Below, one piece after another: positions 54,455 through 63,717 of a stretch of DNA of 64,000 nt; position 1 is the stretch's first letter; each line of letters opens with the position of its first letter. The stretch lies in NCBI RefSeq assembly GCF_000016425.1, contig NC_009380.1, forward strand, positions 4,344,144 to 4,408,143. Reading direction: 5' to 3'. Position numbers and translations under genes: made by a program. The notes under the pieces are model-generated. The model searched no databases, had not been told where the DNA came from, and saw nothing but the letters and a program-made list of their open reading frames with translations. The stretch is from Salinispora tropica CNB-440 (lineage in GTDB: Bacteria; Actinomycetota; Actinomycetes; Mycobacteriales; Micromonosporaceae).

Positions 54455-55261
54455 TCAGGCGACCAGCCCGGCGCGGAAGCCGGCGGCGACGGCGTGGGCG
54501 CGGTCCCGCGCACCGAGCTTGCGGAAGAGTCGTCGGGCGTGGGTCTTCACCGTGTCCTCGGAGACGAACAGCTCCCGGCCGATCTCGGCGTTGCTCTTGC
54601 CCTCGGCCATGCCCAGGAGCACCTGTAGCTCCCGCTCGGTCAGCCCGACCGCTGGCCGTGGCTCCCGAGCTGGGCCGCCGGCGGGCACCGCGGCAAGCTC
54701 ACCCGCCGGGTCAGCGGGGTCGTCGCCGCGCTGCGCCGGCACCACCGTTGGCGCCCCACCGGCCCCTTCGGCGGCTCCGGCCGGCCAACCCGACGGTGGG
54801 TCGGCGGGAGCCCGGCCGCCGGGAGTAGCGCGGACCGACCCGCCCACCGAGGCCGCATCCCGCGCCGGGTCGACCCGATGACGGTTGGCCCGCCCGGGGG
54901 CGGAGAGCAGCAGCAGCGCCTTCGCCACCGAGCTGGTGAGATCGTGGTCGGCGCCCTGGATCAGCCCCCGGGCTCCCGCGCTGATCGTCGCCGCCGCCGA
55001 CTCGGACTCCTCGACCCCCAGCAACACCACGGCCGCCTGCGGCGCCCGGGCCAGGACCCGGCGGACGAACCCCGCGCTGTCCGGCCGGGTCAGCGCCGTA
55101 TCAACAAGCACCACGTCGGCGGGGCGTTCGGCGAGCCGCAGCATCACCTCAGGGTCGGAGACGGCGGTCCGCACCGCCCCAGATAGCCCCAGCCGCGCCG
55201 CGGCGGAGGTCAGGTGCTGCGCCGCCAAGGGCGTTCGAACGCACACGAGAACCGTACGCAC
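54455..55261 (-). CDS. Atypical response regulator, BldM-like HTH
   Basis: A 268-residue regulator. The C-terminal LuxR HTH (LTERELQVLLGMAEGKSNAE with RELFVSEDTVKTHARRLFRK) closely resembles Streptomyces BldM. The receiver-like domain starts RTVLVCVRTPLAAQHL, lacking the usual Asp pair. An Asp remains at VVLVDTALTRPDSAG, and the Lys position reads GLIQGADHD. It therefore probably works without classic phosphorylation. A ~90-residue Pro/Ala/Gly linker is longer than in BldM. GTG 55261 follows GGAGAGGAG. Between DUF5319 and the Mo-oxidoreductase, near guaB, as BldM-type genes are in Streptomyces. Confidence 0.85.
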   Translation of the reverse strand: MRTVLVCVRTPLAAQHLTSAAARLGLSGAVRTAVSDPEVMLRLAERPADVVLVDTALTRPDSAGFVRRVLARAPQAAVVLLGVEESESAAATISAGARGLIQGADHDLTSSVAKALLLLSAPGRANRHRVDPARDAASVGGSVRATPGGRAPADPPSGWPAGAAEGAGGAPTVVPAQRGDDPADPAGELAAVPAGGPAREPRPAVGLTERELQVLLGMAEGKSNAEIGRELFVSEDTVKTHARRLFRKLGARDRAHAVAAGFRAGLVA

Positions 55262-55440
55262 AGTGGTCTCCTCTCCGTCAACGAGCAGACCATGACGGAG
55301 TCCGGTCGCGAGGGGGTTCCCGCCAATCCTTCGAACTTTTCCGACAGTTGGGGCATTTGCCGCGAGTTGTCCGAGGTTCCCGCTCCTGGGGTGTACGTCA
55401 CGCCGCTTGGCGACGGACTCGGCGCCCATCGCGCCGAGGG

Positions 55441-57036
55441 TCAGCCAACTGTCACGCGCACCGTGTGCCAGCCGGTCGCGCCGTCCGGAGCCACCGGCGC
55501 GCTACGGCCGGTCTGCGTCTCACCGGTCGCGTCGGTGGCCCGCACCGCAAGCGTGTGCTCGCCCGGTGTCGCGTCCCACCGCCACGACCACTGCACCCAG
55601 GTATCCACCGAGACCGTCGGCGCGAGGTCCGCCTCCCGCCAGGGCCCCTCGTCCACCCGGACCTCCACCCGCCGGATGCCCCGGTGCTGCGCCCAGGCGA
55701 CACCGGCGACAACCACCTCCCCCGCCACCAACCGACTCCGCCGACGCGGCGTGTCGATCCGCGACTGGGTCTTCACCGGGCCCTGCGCCGACCAACCGCG
55801 TGGCACCCAGTACGCGTCGAAGTCCGCGAAGCTGGCCAACTCCAGCTCGGTGACCCACTTACAGGCCGACACGTAGCCGTACAGGCCCGGCACCACCATC
55901 CGGACCGGGAAGCCGTGCTCGACCGGCAGCGGCTCACCGTTCATGCCAACCGCCAGCAGCGCGTCCCGGCCGTCCCGCAGCACCGCCGTGGGGGTACCGC
56001 AGGTCCAGCCGTCAACCGACCGCCCAACGACCTGATCCGCGCCCGCCAGCGGATCCGCCTCGGCCAACAGATCCCGCAGCGGCACCCCCAGCCAGCGGGC
56101 GTTGCCGATCAGGTCACCGCCGACCTCATTCGACACACAGGCCAACGTGACATACCGCTCGACCAGCGGCCGGGCCAGCAGGTCGGCGAAGCTCAGGGTG
56201 ATCGGGTTGCGAACCCGGCCGTGGATGCGCAACTGCCAGGTGGCCGGATCCACCTGCGGCACCACCAGGGCGGTGTCGATCCGGTAGAAGCTGGATCTGG
56301 GCGTGACGTAGGAGGCAAGCTGGGGCAGGTTCAGGTCGGCACCGATCGGCACAGCGGAGGCTGGCGACGCCGGGGCCGGCAGCACGACCGCCGCGCGGGC
56401 CGCCGACACCCCCCGCCGACCGGTCAGCCACCGGCCGCCGATACCGGCCGCTCCCGCCGCCCCGAGCAGGAGCCCACTCGCGGTGAGAAAGCGTCGTCGT
56501 GATTCCGGACTCGGCCCCGCGGCCTGCTCCCGGTCAGCCGACCCGGCATCCGGCGCACCGGAGGCGGCCGGTGGGGTGGGGGCAGACCAGGGCCATGGAT
56601 CCAGCTCCAACGGTCCCTGGACGAACGCCCAGAGCACCAGGCCGCCGAGGCTGCCGCCGGCCAGCGCCGGCAGCACGTCCGCGAGGTCCGCACCGGCTCG
56701 GGTCAGGGCTGCGAACGCCCCCAGCGCCGTGAACGCCGTGATGCCGGCCAGCCCGTACGCCAGGTGCCGCCGGGACAGTACGCCGAGCAGCGCGGCGAAG
56801 CCGGCGAGCAGCAGGGCCGTCCCCACCAGCAGGGCAATCTTGTCGTAGCTGCCGAAGAGCGCGATGCCGAACTGCTTGAGTGGCTCCGGCACGGTGTCGA
56901 CCACCAGCCCGCCGACGGCTACCAGGGGAGCGGAACGGGGGCCGGTCAACACCGCGACGAGCTCTGCCGAGCCGATCGCCACCGCGGCGGCGATCACCCC
57001 GGCCAAAGCGGCGTGGCGACTGGTCGTACTGGTCAC
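55441..57036 (-). CDS. Membrane-bound molybdopterin oxidoreductase, sulfite-oxidase fold
   Basis: A 531-residue protein. About five N-terminal helices (e.g. ALAGVIAAAVAIGSAELVAVL, YGLAGITAFTALGAFAAL) precede an export-type segment (RRFLTASGLLLGAAGAAG, like a Tat RR) and a sulfite-oxidase-like Mo domain with the Mo-binding Cys in YVTLACVSNEVGGDLIG. The C-terminal Mo-co dimerisation domain has VEVRVDEGPWREADLAP and WRWDATPGEHTLAVRA. It would act outside the membrane; the substrate is unknown. Its gene precedes groEL only by position. Confidence 0.9.
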   Translation of the reverse strand: MTSTTSRHAALAGVIAAAVAIGSAELVAVLTGPRSAPLVAVGGLVVDTVPEPLKQFGIALFGSYDKIALLVGTALLLAGFAALLGVLSRRHLAYGLAGITAFTALGAFAALTRAGADLADVLPALAGGSLGGLVLWAFVQGPLELDPWPWSAPTPPAASGAPDAGSADREQAAGPSPESRRRFLTASGLLLGAAGAAGIGGRWLTGRRGVSAARAAVVLPAPASPASAVPIGADLNLPQLASYVTPRSSFYRIDTALVVPQVDPATWQLRIHGRVRNPITLSFADLLARPLVERYVTLACVSNEVGGDLIGNARWLGVPLRDLLAEADPLAGADQVVGRSVDGWTCGTPTAVLRDGRDALLAVGMNGEPLPVEHGFPVRMVVPGLYGYVSACKWVTELELASFADFDAYWVPRGWSAQGPVKTQSRIDTPRRRSRLVAGEVVVAGVAWAQHRGIRRVEVRVDEGPWREADLAPTVSVDTWVQWSWRWDATPGEHTLAVRATDATGETQTGRSAPVAPDGATGWHTVRVTVG

Positions 57037-57108
57037 GCGGACCAGTGTTTCCGATCTCGGACCGCGCCGGTAGCCACGTCAGCGTTCCGTAAGCAGCCCG
57101 AAAGACCC

Positions 57109-57146
57109 GTCGGGGCGCGTCGCCACTGTGGACGACGCGCCCCGAC
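57109..57146 (-). terminator. Hairpin downstream of groEL
   Basis: A perfect 14-bp stem (57109-57122 with 57133-57146) and 10-base loop, 18 bases past the groEL stop on the minus strand. Confidence 0.8.
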
Positions 57147-57163
57147 CGAGCATCCGGCGTGGG

Positions 57164-58795
<1,632 letters not shown>

Positions 58796-58812
58796 GAATG
58801 TCCCTTCGAAGC

Positions 58813-58852
58813 GTCGTCGCCCCGGCCCGGCGAGCCGGACCGGGGCGACGAC
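58813..58852 (-). promoter_or_regulatory. Intercistronic hairpin between groES and groEL
   Basis: An 18-bp stem with one mismatch (58813-58830 with 58835-58852) and a 4-base loop in the groES-groEL gap. It may process or attenuate the bicistronic mRNA, giving different groES and groEL levels. Confidence 0.6.
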
Positions 58853-58865
58853 ACTGCTCGGTTAC

Positions 58866-59180
58866 CTACTTCTCGATGACCGCGAGGACGTCGCGGGCGG
58901 AGAGCACCAGGTACTCCTCGCCGGCGTACTTGACCTCGGTGCCGCCGTACTTCGAGTAGAGGACGGTGTCGCCGACCTTGACGTCGATCGGCACGCGGTT
59001 GCCCTTGTCGTCGATCCGGCCCGGGCCGACAGCGAGGACAGTGCCCTCCTGCGGCTTCTCCTTGGCGGTGTCGGGAATCACGATGCCCGACGCCGTGGTG
59101 GTCTCAGCCTCATTCGCCTGGACCACGATGCGGTCCTCAAGCGGCTTGATCGCAACCTTGGTCGCGGTAGTCACGGGCAT
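58866..59180 (-). CDS. groES: Co-chaperonin GroES
   Basis: A 104-residue lid subunit. It starts with VAIKPLEDRIVVQANEAETT, has the mobile loop GIVIPDTAKEKPQEGTV, and ends YLVLSARDVLAVIEK. Length is normal. ATG 59180 with GGAGGG upstream. First gene of the groES-groEL operon; two CIRCE boxes and a housekeeping promoter lie 160-210 bases upstream. Confidence 0.97.
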   Translation of the reverse strand: MPVTTATKVAIKPLEDRIVVQANEAETTTASGIVIPDTAKEKPQEGTVLAVGPGRIDDKGNRVPIDVKVGDTVLYSKYGGTEVKYAGEEYLVLSARDVLAVIEK

Positions 59181-59315
59181 ACCCTCCTGGGGTACTTGGT
59201 TTCGTTACCGACCGGCAAACCGGCCAGCTCAATCTGCCACATGCCACCGGGCGGGGCCGTCGTCGCGGGTGCCGGTCCGCCTGGCGTTAACCTGCCGGGC
59301 ACCGGGGCCCGGAGG

Positions 59316-59342
59316 TTGGCACCCTCAGGTCGAGAGTGCTAA
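59316..59342. promoter_or_regulatory. CIRCE element 1 (HrcA operator)
   Basis: TTGGCACCC-N9-GAGTGCTAA against the consensus TTAGCACTC-N9-GAGTGCTAA: right arm perfect, left arm 7 of 9. It lies downstream of the promoter on the groES transcript, near the start of transcription. Confidence 0.8.
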
Positions 59343-59346
59343 TCGC

Positions 59347-59375
59347 AGGTTATTCCTCGGCTAGCACTCCGTCAA
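59347..59375 (-). promoter_or_regulatory. groES-groEL promoter
   Basis: On the minus strand TTGACG (59375-59370), a 17-base spacer and TAACCT (59352-59347). It is a good housekeeping promoter placed between and within the two CIRCE boxes. Confidence 0.8.
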
Positions 59376-59387
59376 GGAGAGTGCCAG
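59361..59387. promoter_or_regulatory. CIRCE element 2 (HrcA operator)
   Basis: CTAGCACTC-N9-GAGTGCCAG; 15 of 18 arm positions match the consensus. It overlaps the -35 box of the groES promoter, so HrcA binding would block polymerase. Confidence 0.88.
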
Positions 59388-59487
59388 CGACCCGCCCCGC
59401 GCGTCGCGCGTACGGGTGAGGCGGGCAGGCGCACGCCCGGCAACACCCCGACTCCCTCCCCCGCGGACCAGCCGGAAGAATGGCGGG

Positions 59488-60702
59488 GTGAACCTGGGAC
59501 AGCTGGCGCAGCTGCGCACCCCCGCGGGGTCGGCAGCGCTCGCGGCGGCGACCGAGGTGGCCGGTGGCGACCCGCTGGCCGCGGCGGCGGCACTCCGCTC
59601 GACCGGGCTCCCGGCCGACCTGGCCGCGGCGGCACTGACCCAGGCCGAGCTGCGCCGTCGCGCGGTGGGCAAGTTCGGTCCGGCGGCAGCCGACATGTTC
59701 TTCACCCGACCCGGCCTGGAGCAGGCCACCCGCCAGGTGGTGGCGCGGCGACGCGCCGAGCGGCTGCGCACCAGCGGCGTCCGCGCCCTGGCCGACCTCG
59801 GCTGCGGTCTCGGCGCCGACGCGCTCGCCGCCGCCCGGACCGGGATCCGGGTGTACGGGGTGGAGGCCGATCCACTCACCGCCGCGATAGCCGCCGCGAA
59901 CGCCGAGGCGACCGGGCTCGCCGAACGCTTCACCGTCGACCAGGGAGACGCGACCACCTTCGATCTCAGCCGGGTTGACGGGGTCTTCTGCGACCCCGCC
60001 CGCCGAGCCTCCGGTCGGCGGGTCTTCGACCCGAACGCCTACTCCCCACCGTGGGACTTCGTGCTCTCGCTGACCGAACGGGCACCGCGGACGGTCGTCA
60101 AGGTGGCACCCGGCCTGGACCACGCACTGATCCCACCCGGCGCGGAGGCGGAGTGGGTGAGCGTCAACGGCGACCTGGTCGAGGCCGCCCTGTGGTGCGG
60201 CGAGTTCGCGACGGTGGCCCGCCGCGCGACCGTGCTGCGGGAAGGTTCCCCGACTGACGGTTCTGCCGCTGCCCGCGAGACAGTGCACGAGTTGGCCAGC
60301 TCCCGGGTCACCGAGGCACCGGTCGGACCGGTCCGCCGCTACGTCTACGACCCGGACCCGGCGGTGGTCCGCGCGCACCTCGTCGCCGAGTTGGCCGGCG
60401 AACTCGACGCCACCCTCGCCGACCCGACGATCGCCTACCTGTACGCCGACACCCCCACACCGACCCCCTTCGCCCGCTGCCTGGAGATCACCGACGTGCT
60501 GCCGTTCTCGCTGAAGCGGCTTCGTGCCCTGCTGCGCGAGCGGCGGGTCGGCCGGGTGGAGATCCGCAAGCGGGGTTCGGCCCTCGAGCCGGAGAAGCTC
60601 CGCCGCGATCTGCGGTTGACCGGGGACCAGCCGGCCAGCCTCGTGCTGACCCGCGTGGACGGTGCCCCGATGGTACTGATCTGCCGTCCGACCACCGGCT
60701 AG
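59488..60702 (+). CDS. SAM-dependent methyltransferase with THUMP-like C-terminus
   Basis: A 404-residue protein. A helical N-terminal part (PLAAAAALRSTGLPADLAAA) precedes a Rossmann methyltransferase domain with motif I ALADLGCGLGADALAAA and motif IV-like GVFCDPARRASGRR (DPAR in place of DPPY). The C-terminal ~85 residues (FSLKRLRALLRERRVGRVEI, LVLTRVDGAPMVLICR) match the THUMP-like domain. An RNA methyltransferase is likely; the target is unknown. GTG 59488 with a GCGGGG site; in-frame upstream sequence is non-conserved. It precedes ybaK by 9 bases. Confidence 0.85.
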   Translation: MNLGQLAQLRTPAGSAALAAATEVAGGDPLAAAAALRSTGLPADLAAAALTQAELRRRAVGKFGPAAADMFFTRPGLEQATRQVVARRRAERLRTSGVRALADLGCGLGADALAAARTGIRVYGVEADPLTAAIAAANAEATGLAERFTVDQGDATTFDLSRVDGVFCDPARRASGRRVFDPNAYSPPWDFVLSLTERAPRTVVKVAPGLDHALIPPGAEAEWVSVNGDLVEAALWCGEFATVARRATVLREGSPTDGSAAARETVHELASSRVTEAPVGPVRRYVYDPDPAVVRAHLVAELAGELDATLADPTIAYLYADTPTPTPFARCLEITDVLPFSLKRLRALLRERRVGRVEIRKRGSALEPEKLRRDLRLTGDQPASLVLTRVDGAPMVLICRPTTG

Positions 60703-60711
60703 GCTGACGGT

Positions 60712-61194
60712 GTGGCGCAACGACAGGTGACGCCGGCGACCACGCTGCTGAACAAGCGGAAAGTCAGGTACCGCACCCATCCGTACGACGTCCCGGCGGA
60801 CGCCGCGAACTATGGAGCGCTGGTGGCAGCGACGCTCGGCCTACCGGCGGACCGCGTGTTCAAGTCACTGGTGGCCGTGGTCGATGACGCGCTCACCATC
60901 GTGGTCGTCCCGGTGTCCGGCGAACTCGGCCTCAAAGCCCTGGCCGCCGCAGTCGGCGCCAAACGGGCCGTGCTGGCCGACCGGACAACGGCCGAACGTG
61001 TCACCGGGTACGTCCGCGGCGGCATCAGTCCGCTCGGACAGCGGCGCAACCTGCCGACCGTGCTCGACGAGAGCGCCCTTCACCACGAGACCATCTACGT
61101 CTCCGCTGGCCGTCGGGGGCTCCAGCTGGAACTGGCCCCACAGGATCTGGTCGCCCTCACCAACGCCCGAATGGCACGGGTCGCCTCCGACTAG
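60712..61194 (+). CDS. ybaK: Cys-tRNA(Pro) deacylase YbaK/EbsC
   Basis: A 160-residue editing-domain protein that hydrolyses cysteine mischarged onto tRNA-Pro. Motifs: TPATTLLNKRKVRYRTHPYD, the conserved Lys in ADRVFKSLVAVVDD, GGISPLGQRRNLPTVLDESA, and RRGLQLELAPQDLVALT. Full length. GTG start 9 bases after the methyltransferase stop, so the two genes are probably one operon concerned with RNA or translation quality. Confidence 0.93.
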   Translation: MAQRQVTPATTLLNKRKVRYRTHPYDVPADAANYGALVAATLGLPADRVFKSLVAVVDDALTIVVVPVSGELGLKALAAAVGAKRAVLADRTTAERVTGYVRGGISPLGQRRNLPTVLDESALHHETIYVSAGRRGLQLELAPQDLVALTNARMARVASD

Positions 61195-61270
61195 ACCAGC
61201 GGACCACCCGCACTCTGGCGGATTGCCCGCCCAGGACTGTCCCGCGGGTCGACCGGCGACCCGGCCTGGC

Positions 61271-61547
61271 TCAGGCTCGCCGGGTCATAGCGCGCACGGT
61301 GCCGACGAGACCGATTACGCACCACCCCGCCAGGACCGCGTACGGCGCGGCCGAGTTTCCATCCGGCGCGGCGGTGAGGGATTCTCGGACCACCTGCGCC
61401 ATGTGCTGCCGGGTGACCGTGTTCGTCACCGGTGGTGGCCGCATGCGCGATCGCCAGGCCGACGGTGGTCGCGGTGAGCGCGACCAGGACCGTGGCGGGA
61501 ACGGCCAGCCAGTTCACCCGGAGCAGGCCGGACCACAGCAGGGTCAC
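61271..61547 (-). pseudogene. Frameshifted small membrane protein gene
   Basis: Two frames read like parts of one protein. From GTG 61547 comes a helix-rich start (LRVNWLAVPATVLVALTATT and LAIAHAATTG). From about 61444 a second frame reads TNTVTRQHMAQVVRESLTAA, then APYAVLAGWCVIGLVGTVRA and a stop at 61271. Each has a plausible membrane helix. A single frame change near 61420-61445 would join them. Alternatively they are two overlapping small ORFs. The second, 57 residues from ATG 61444, is below usual length cut-offs. Family not recognised. Confidence 0.45.
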
Positions 61548-61570
61548 GTCACAGCCCAGAGACCACGACG

Positions 61571-61599
61571 TTGCCGAATTGTTACTGCCGGCAACAAAC
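61571..61599. promoter_or_regulatory. Possible operator upstream of xylF-like gene
   Basis: TTGCCG at 61571-61576 pairs with CGGCAA at 61589-61594, and TTGTT/AACAA arms overlap (61580-61598). GCCGG-CACAACAAAC recurs at 61647-61661. A sugar-responsive repressor site is plausible; not firm. Confidence 0.3.
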
Positions 61600-61698
61600 T
61601 CATGACCTCGACACTCTTGTGCCGCCTGGCGGCCGCGGAATACGTTGCCGGGCACAACAAACCATCCCCCAATCCCCCATCTGGAAAGGACCCTGCAG

Positions 61699-62796
61699 AT
61701 GCGCAAGGGTTTCCTCGCCGCTGCCGCCGCCGGCCTCCTGGCCACCGGCGGCATGGCGGCCTGTGGCGACAACTCCTCCGACGAGGAGTCGGCCGGCCCC
61801 GGCAAAACCCCCAAGATCGGCGTGATCCTCCCGGACAGCAAGTCCTCCGCCCGCTGGGAGGGCGCGGACCGCAAGTTCCTTGAGGATGCCTTCAAGGAGG
61901 CCGGAGTCGAGGCCGACATCCAGAACGCGCAGGGTGACAAAACCCAGTTCCAGACCATCGCAGACCAGATGATCACCCAGGGGGTCACCGCCCTGATGAT
62001 CGTCAACCTGGACTCCGGCACCGGCAAGGCCGTCCTCGACAAGGCCAAGTCGCAGGGGGTCGCCACCATCGACTACGACCGCCTGACCCTCGGTGGCTCG
62101 GCGGAGTACTACGTCAGCTTCGACAACGAGGCCGTCGGCAAGCTCCAGGGCGAGGGCCTCGTCAGGTGCCTCACCGACGGCGGCGTGCAGAACCCGTCGA
62201 TCGTGTACCTGAACGGCGCGCCGACCGACAACAACGCCACCCTGTTCAAGAACGGCTACGACTCGGTCCTCAAGCCGAAGTTCGACGCCGGGGAGTACCA
62301 GCAGGTCGCGGACGACTCCGTGCCGGACTGGGACAACGCGCAGGCCGCCACCATCTTCGAGCAGCAGCTCACCAAGTCCGGCGGCAAGATCGACGGGGTG
62401 CTCGCGGCGAACGACGGCCTCGGCAACGCCGCCATCTCGGTGCTGAAGAAGAACAAACTCAACGGCAAGGTCCCGGTCACCGGCCAGGACGCTACCCCGC
62501 AGGGCCTACAGAACATCCTCGCCGGCGACCAGTGCATGACCGTCTACAAGGCAATCAAGCAAGAGGCCGACGCCGCTGCCGAACTGGCCATCTCGCTGGC
62601 CAAGGGGGAGCGGAAGGAGACCGGCCAGAGCGTCGAGGACCCGGAGAGCGGCCGGGATGTGCCCGCCGTGCTGCTCACCCCCCAGGCGATCTACAAGGAG
62701 AACGTCAAGGACGTCATCGCCGACGGCTTCGTGACCAAGGACGAGGTCTGCACCGGGGAGTACGCCGAACTCTGCGCGAGCGCTGGTATCAGCTGA
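61699..62796 (+). CDS. xylF: Sugar ABC transporter substrate-binding lipoprotein, XylF-like
   Basis: A 365-residue periplasmic-binding protein family 1/4-type (xylose/ribose class). Signal peptide ends MAACGD (Cys22, lipidated). Core: KIGVILPDSKSSARWEGADR, TQFQTIADQMITQGVTALMI, IDYDRLTLGGSAEYYVSFDN, IVYLNGAPTDNNATLFKNGY and GVLAANDGLGNAAISVLKKN are typical of XylF. Ligand is probably xylose or a related pentose; not certain. ATG 61699 has GGAAAGGA eight bases upstream. First gene of a three-gene operon. Confidence 0.9.
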   Translation: MRKGFLAAAAAGLLATGGMAACGDNSSDEESAGPGKTPKIGVILPDSKSSARWEGADRKFLEDAFKEAGVEADIQNAQGDKTQFQTIADQMITQGVTALMIVNLDSGTGKAVLDKAKSQGVATIDYDRLTLGGSAEYYVSFDNEAVGKLQGEGLVRCLTDGGVQNPSIVYLNGAPTDNNATLFKNGYDSVLKPKFDAGEYQQVADDSVPDWDNAQAATIFEQQLTKSGGKIDGVLAANDGLGNAAISVLKKNKLNGKVPVTGQDATPQGLQNILAGDQCMTVYKAIKQEADAAAELAISLAKGERKETGQSVEDPESGRDVPAVLLTPQAIYKENVKDVIADGFVTKDEVCTGEYAELCASAGIS

Positions 62797-62809
62797 CCTC
62801 CGCGTGGCG

Positions 62810-62847
62810 ACGTCGCCCGGCACGGGCCACCCCGTGCCGGGCGACGT
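62810..62847 (+). terminator. Hairpin between xylF-like and ATPase genes
   Basis: A perfect 16-bp stem (62810-62825 with 62832-62847) with a 6-base loop, 13 bases after the stop. No U-tract, so it may hold back or stabilise rather than end the transcript fully. Confidence 0.7.
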
Positions 62848-62901
62848 GTCACCGCATCCGGTGGTACGACGATCTCCCCTCACGTGCGTTAAGGAGTCCC
62901 C

Positions 62902-63717
62902 GTGTCCGCGACCCCCCTGCTGGAACTGCGCGGGATCGACAAGAGCTTCGGTCCCGTCCAGGTCCTGCGTGACGTCGCCTTCTCCGCCTTCCCCGGGCAG
63001 GTGACCGCGCTGGTCGGCGACAACGGCGCCGGCAAGTCCACACTGGTCAAGTGCATCAGCGGCATCTACCCGACCGACGCCGGCGAGTTCCTCTTCGGCG
63101 GACGTCCGGTGAGCATCCACAACCCCCGCGACGCCGCCGAGCTCGGCATCGAGGTCGTCTACCAGGACCTCGCGCTCTGCGACAACCTCGACATCGTGCA
63201 GAACATGTTCCTCGGCCGGGAGAAACGGCACGGCCTCGTGCTCGACGAGCCGACCATGGAGCAGATGGCCGCGGACACGCTCGCCGGGCTCTCCGTCCGT
63301 ACCGTCACGTCGCTACGCCAGCAGGTTTCCAGCCTCTCCGGGGGCCAGCGACAGACCGTGGCGATCGCCAAGGCGGTGCTCTGGAACAGCAAGGTCGTCA
63401 TCCTCGACGAGCCGACCGCCGCACTCGGGGTCGCGCAGACCGCCCAGGTGCTCGAGCTGGTTCGCCGGCTGGCCGACAACGGCCTCGCGGTCGTGCTCAT
63501 CTCCCACAACATGAACGATGTCTTCGCCGTCTCCGACCGGATCGCCGCGCTCTACCTGGGCCAGATGGTCGCCGAGGTGAAGACCACCGACATCACCCAC
63601 GCCCAGATCGTTGAGCTGATCACCGCCGGCCGCTCCGGTGCGCTCGGCCTCGGCTCGGGCAACGGATCGAACGACACCGGCGGGGAGCCCGCCGCCGCCC
63701 CGGGAGCCGCCCGATGA
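62902..63717 (+). CDS. xylG: Sugar ABC transporter ATP-binding protein, single-domain
   Basis: A 271-residue ATPase with Walker A VGDNGAGKSTLVKC, signature SSLSGGQRQTVAIAKA, Walker B KVVILDEPTAALG and switch VVLISHNMNDVF. Most sugar (XylG/RbsA) ATPases are double, ~500 residues; this one has one cassette and would act as a homodimer. It starts GTG 62902 with AAGGAG upstream and overlaps the permease start by four bases (ATGA). Gene symbol is by analogy. Confidence 0.88.
   Translation: MSATPLLELRGIDKSFGPVQVLRDVAFSAFPGQVTALVGDNGAGKSTLVKCISGIYPTDAGEFLFGGRPVSIHNPRDAAELGIEVVYQDLALCDNLDIVQNMFLGREKRHGLVLDEPTMEQMAADTLAGLSVRTVTSLRQQVSSLSGGQRQTVAIAKAVLWNSKVVILDEPTAALGVAQTAQVLELVRRLADNGLAVVLISHNMNDVFAVSDRIAALYLGQMVAEVKTTDITHAQIVELITAGRSGALGLGSGNGSNDTGGEPAAAPGAAR

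Larger units (their letters stand above)
59181..59487. other. Divergent region groES / methyltransferase
   Basis: 307 bases carrying the groES control region: two CIRCE boxes and a promoter, described separately. The part from 59388 to 59487 holds no further element that I can name. Confidence 0.6.
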
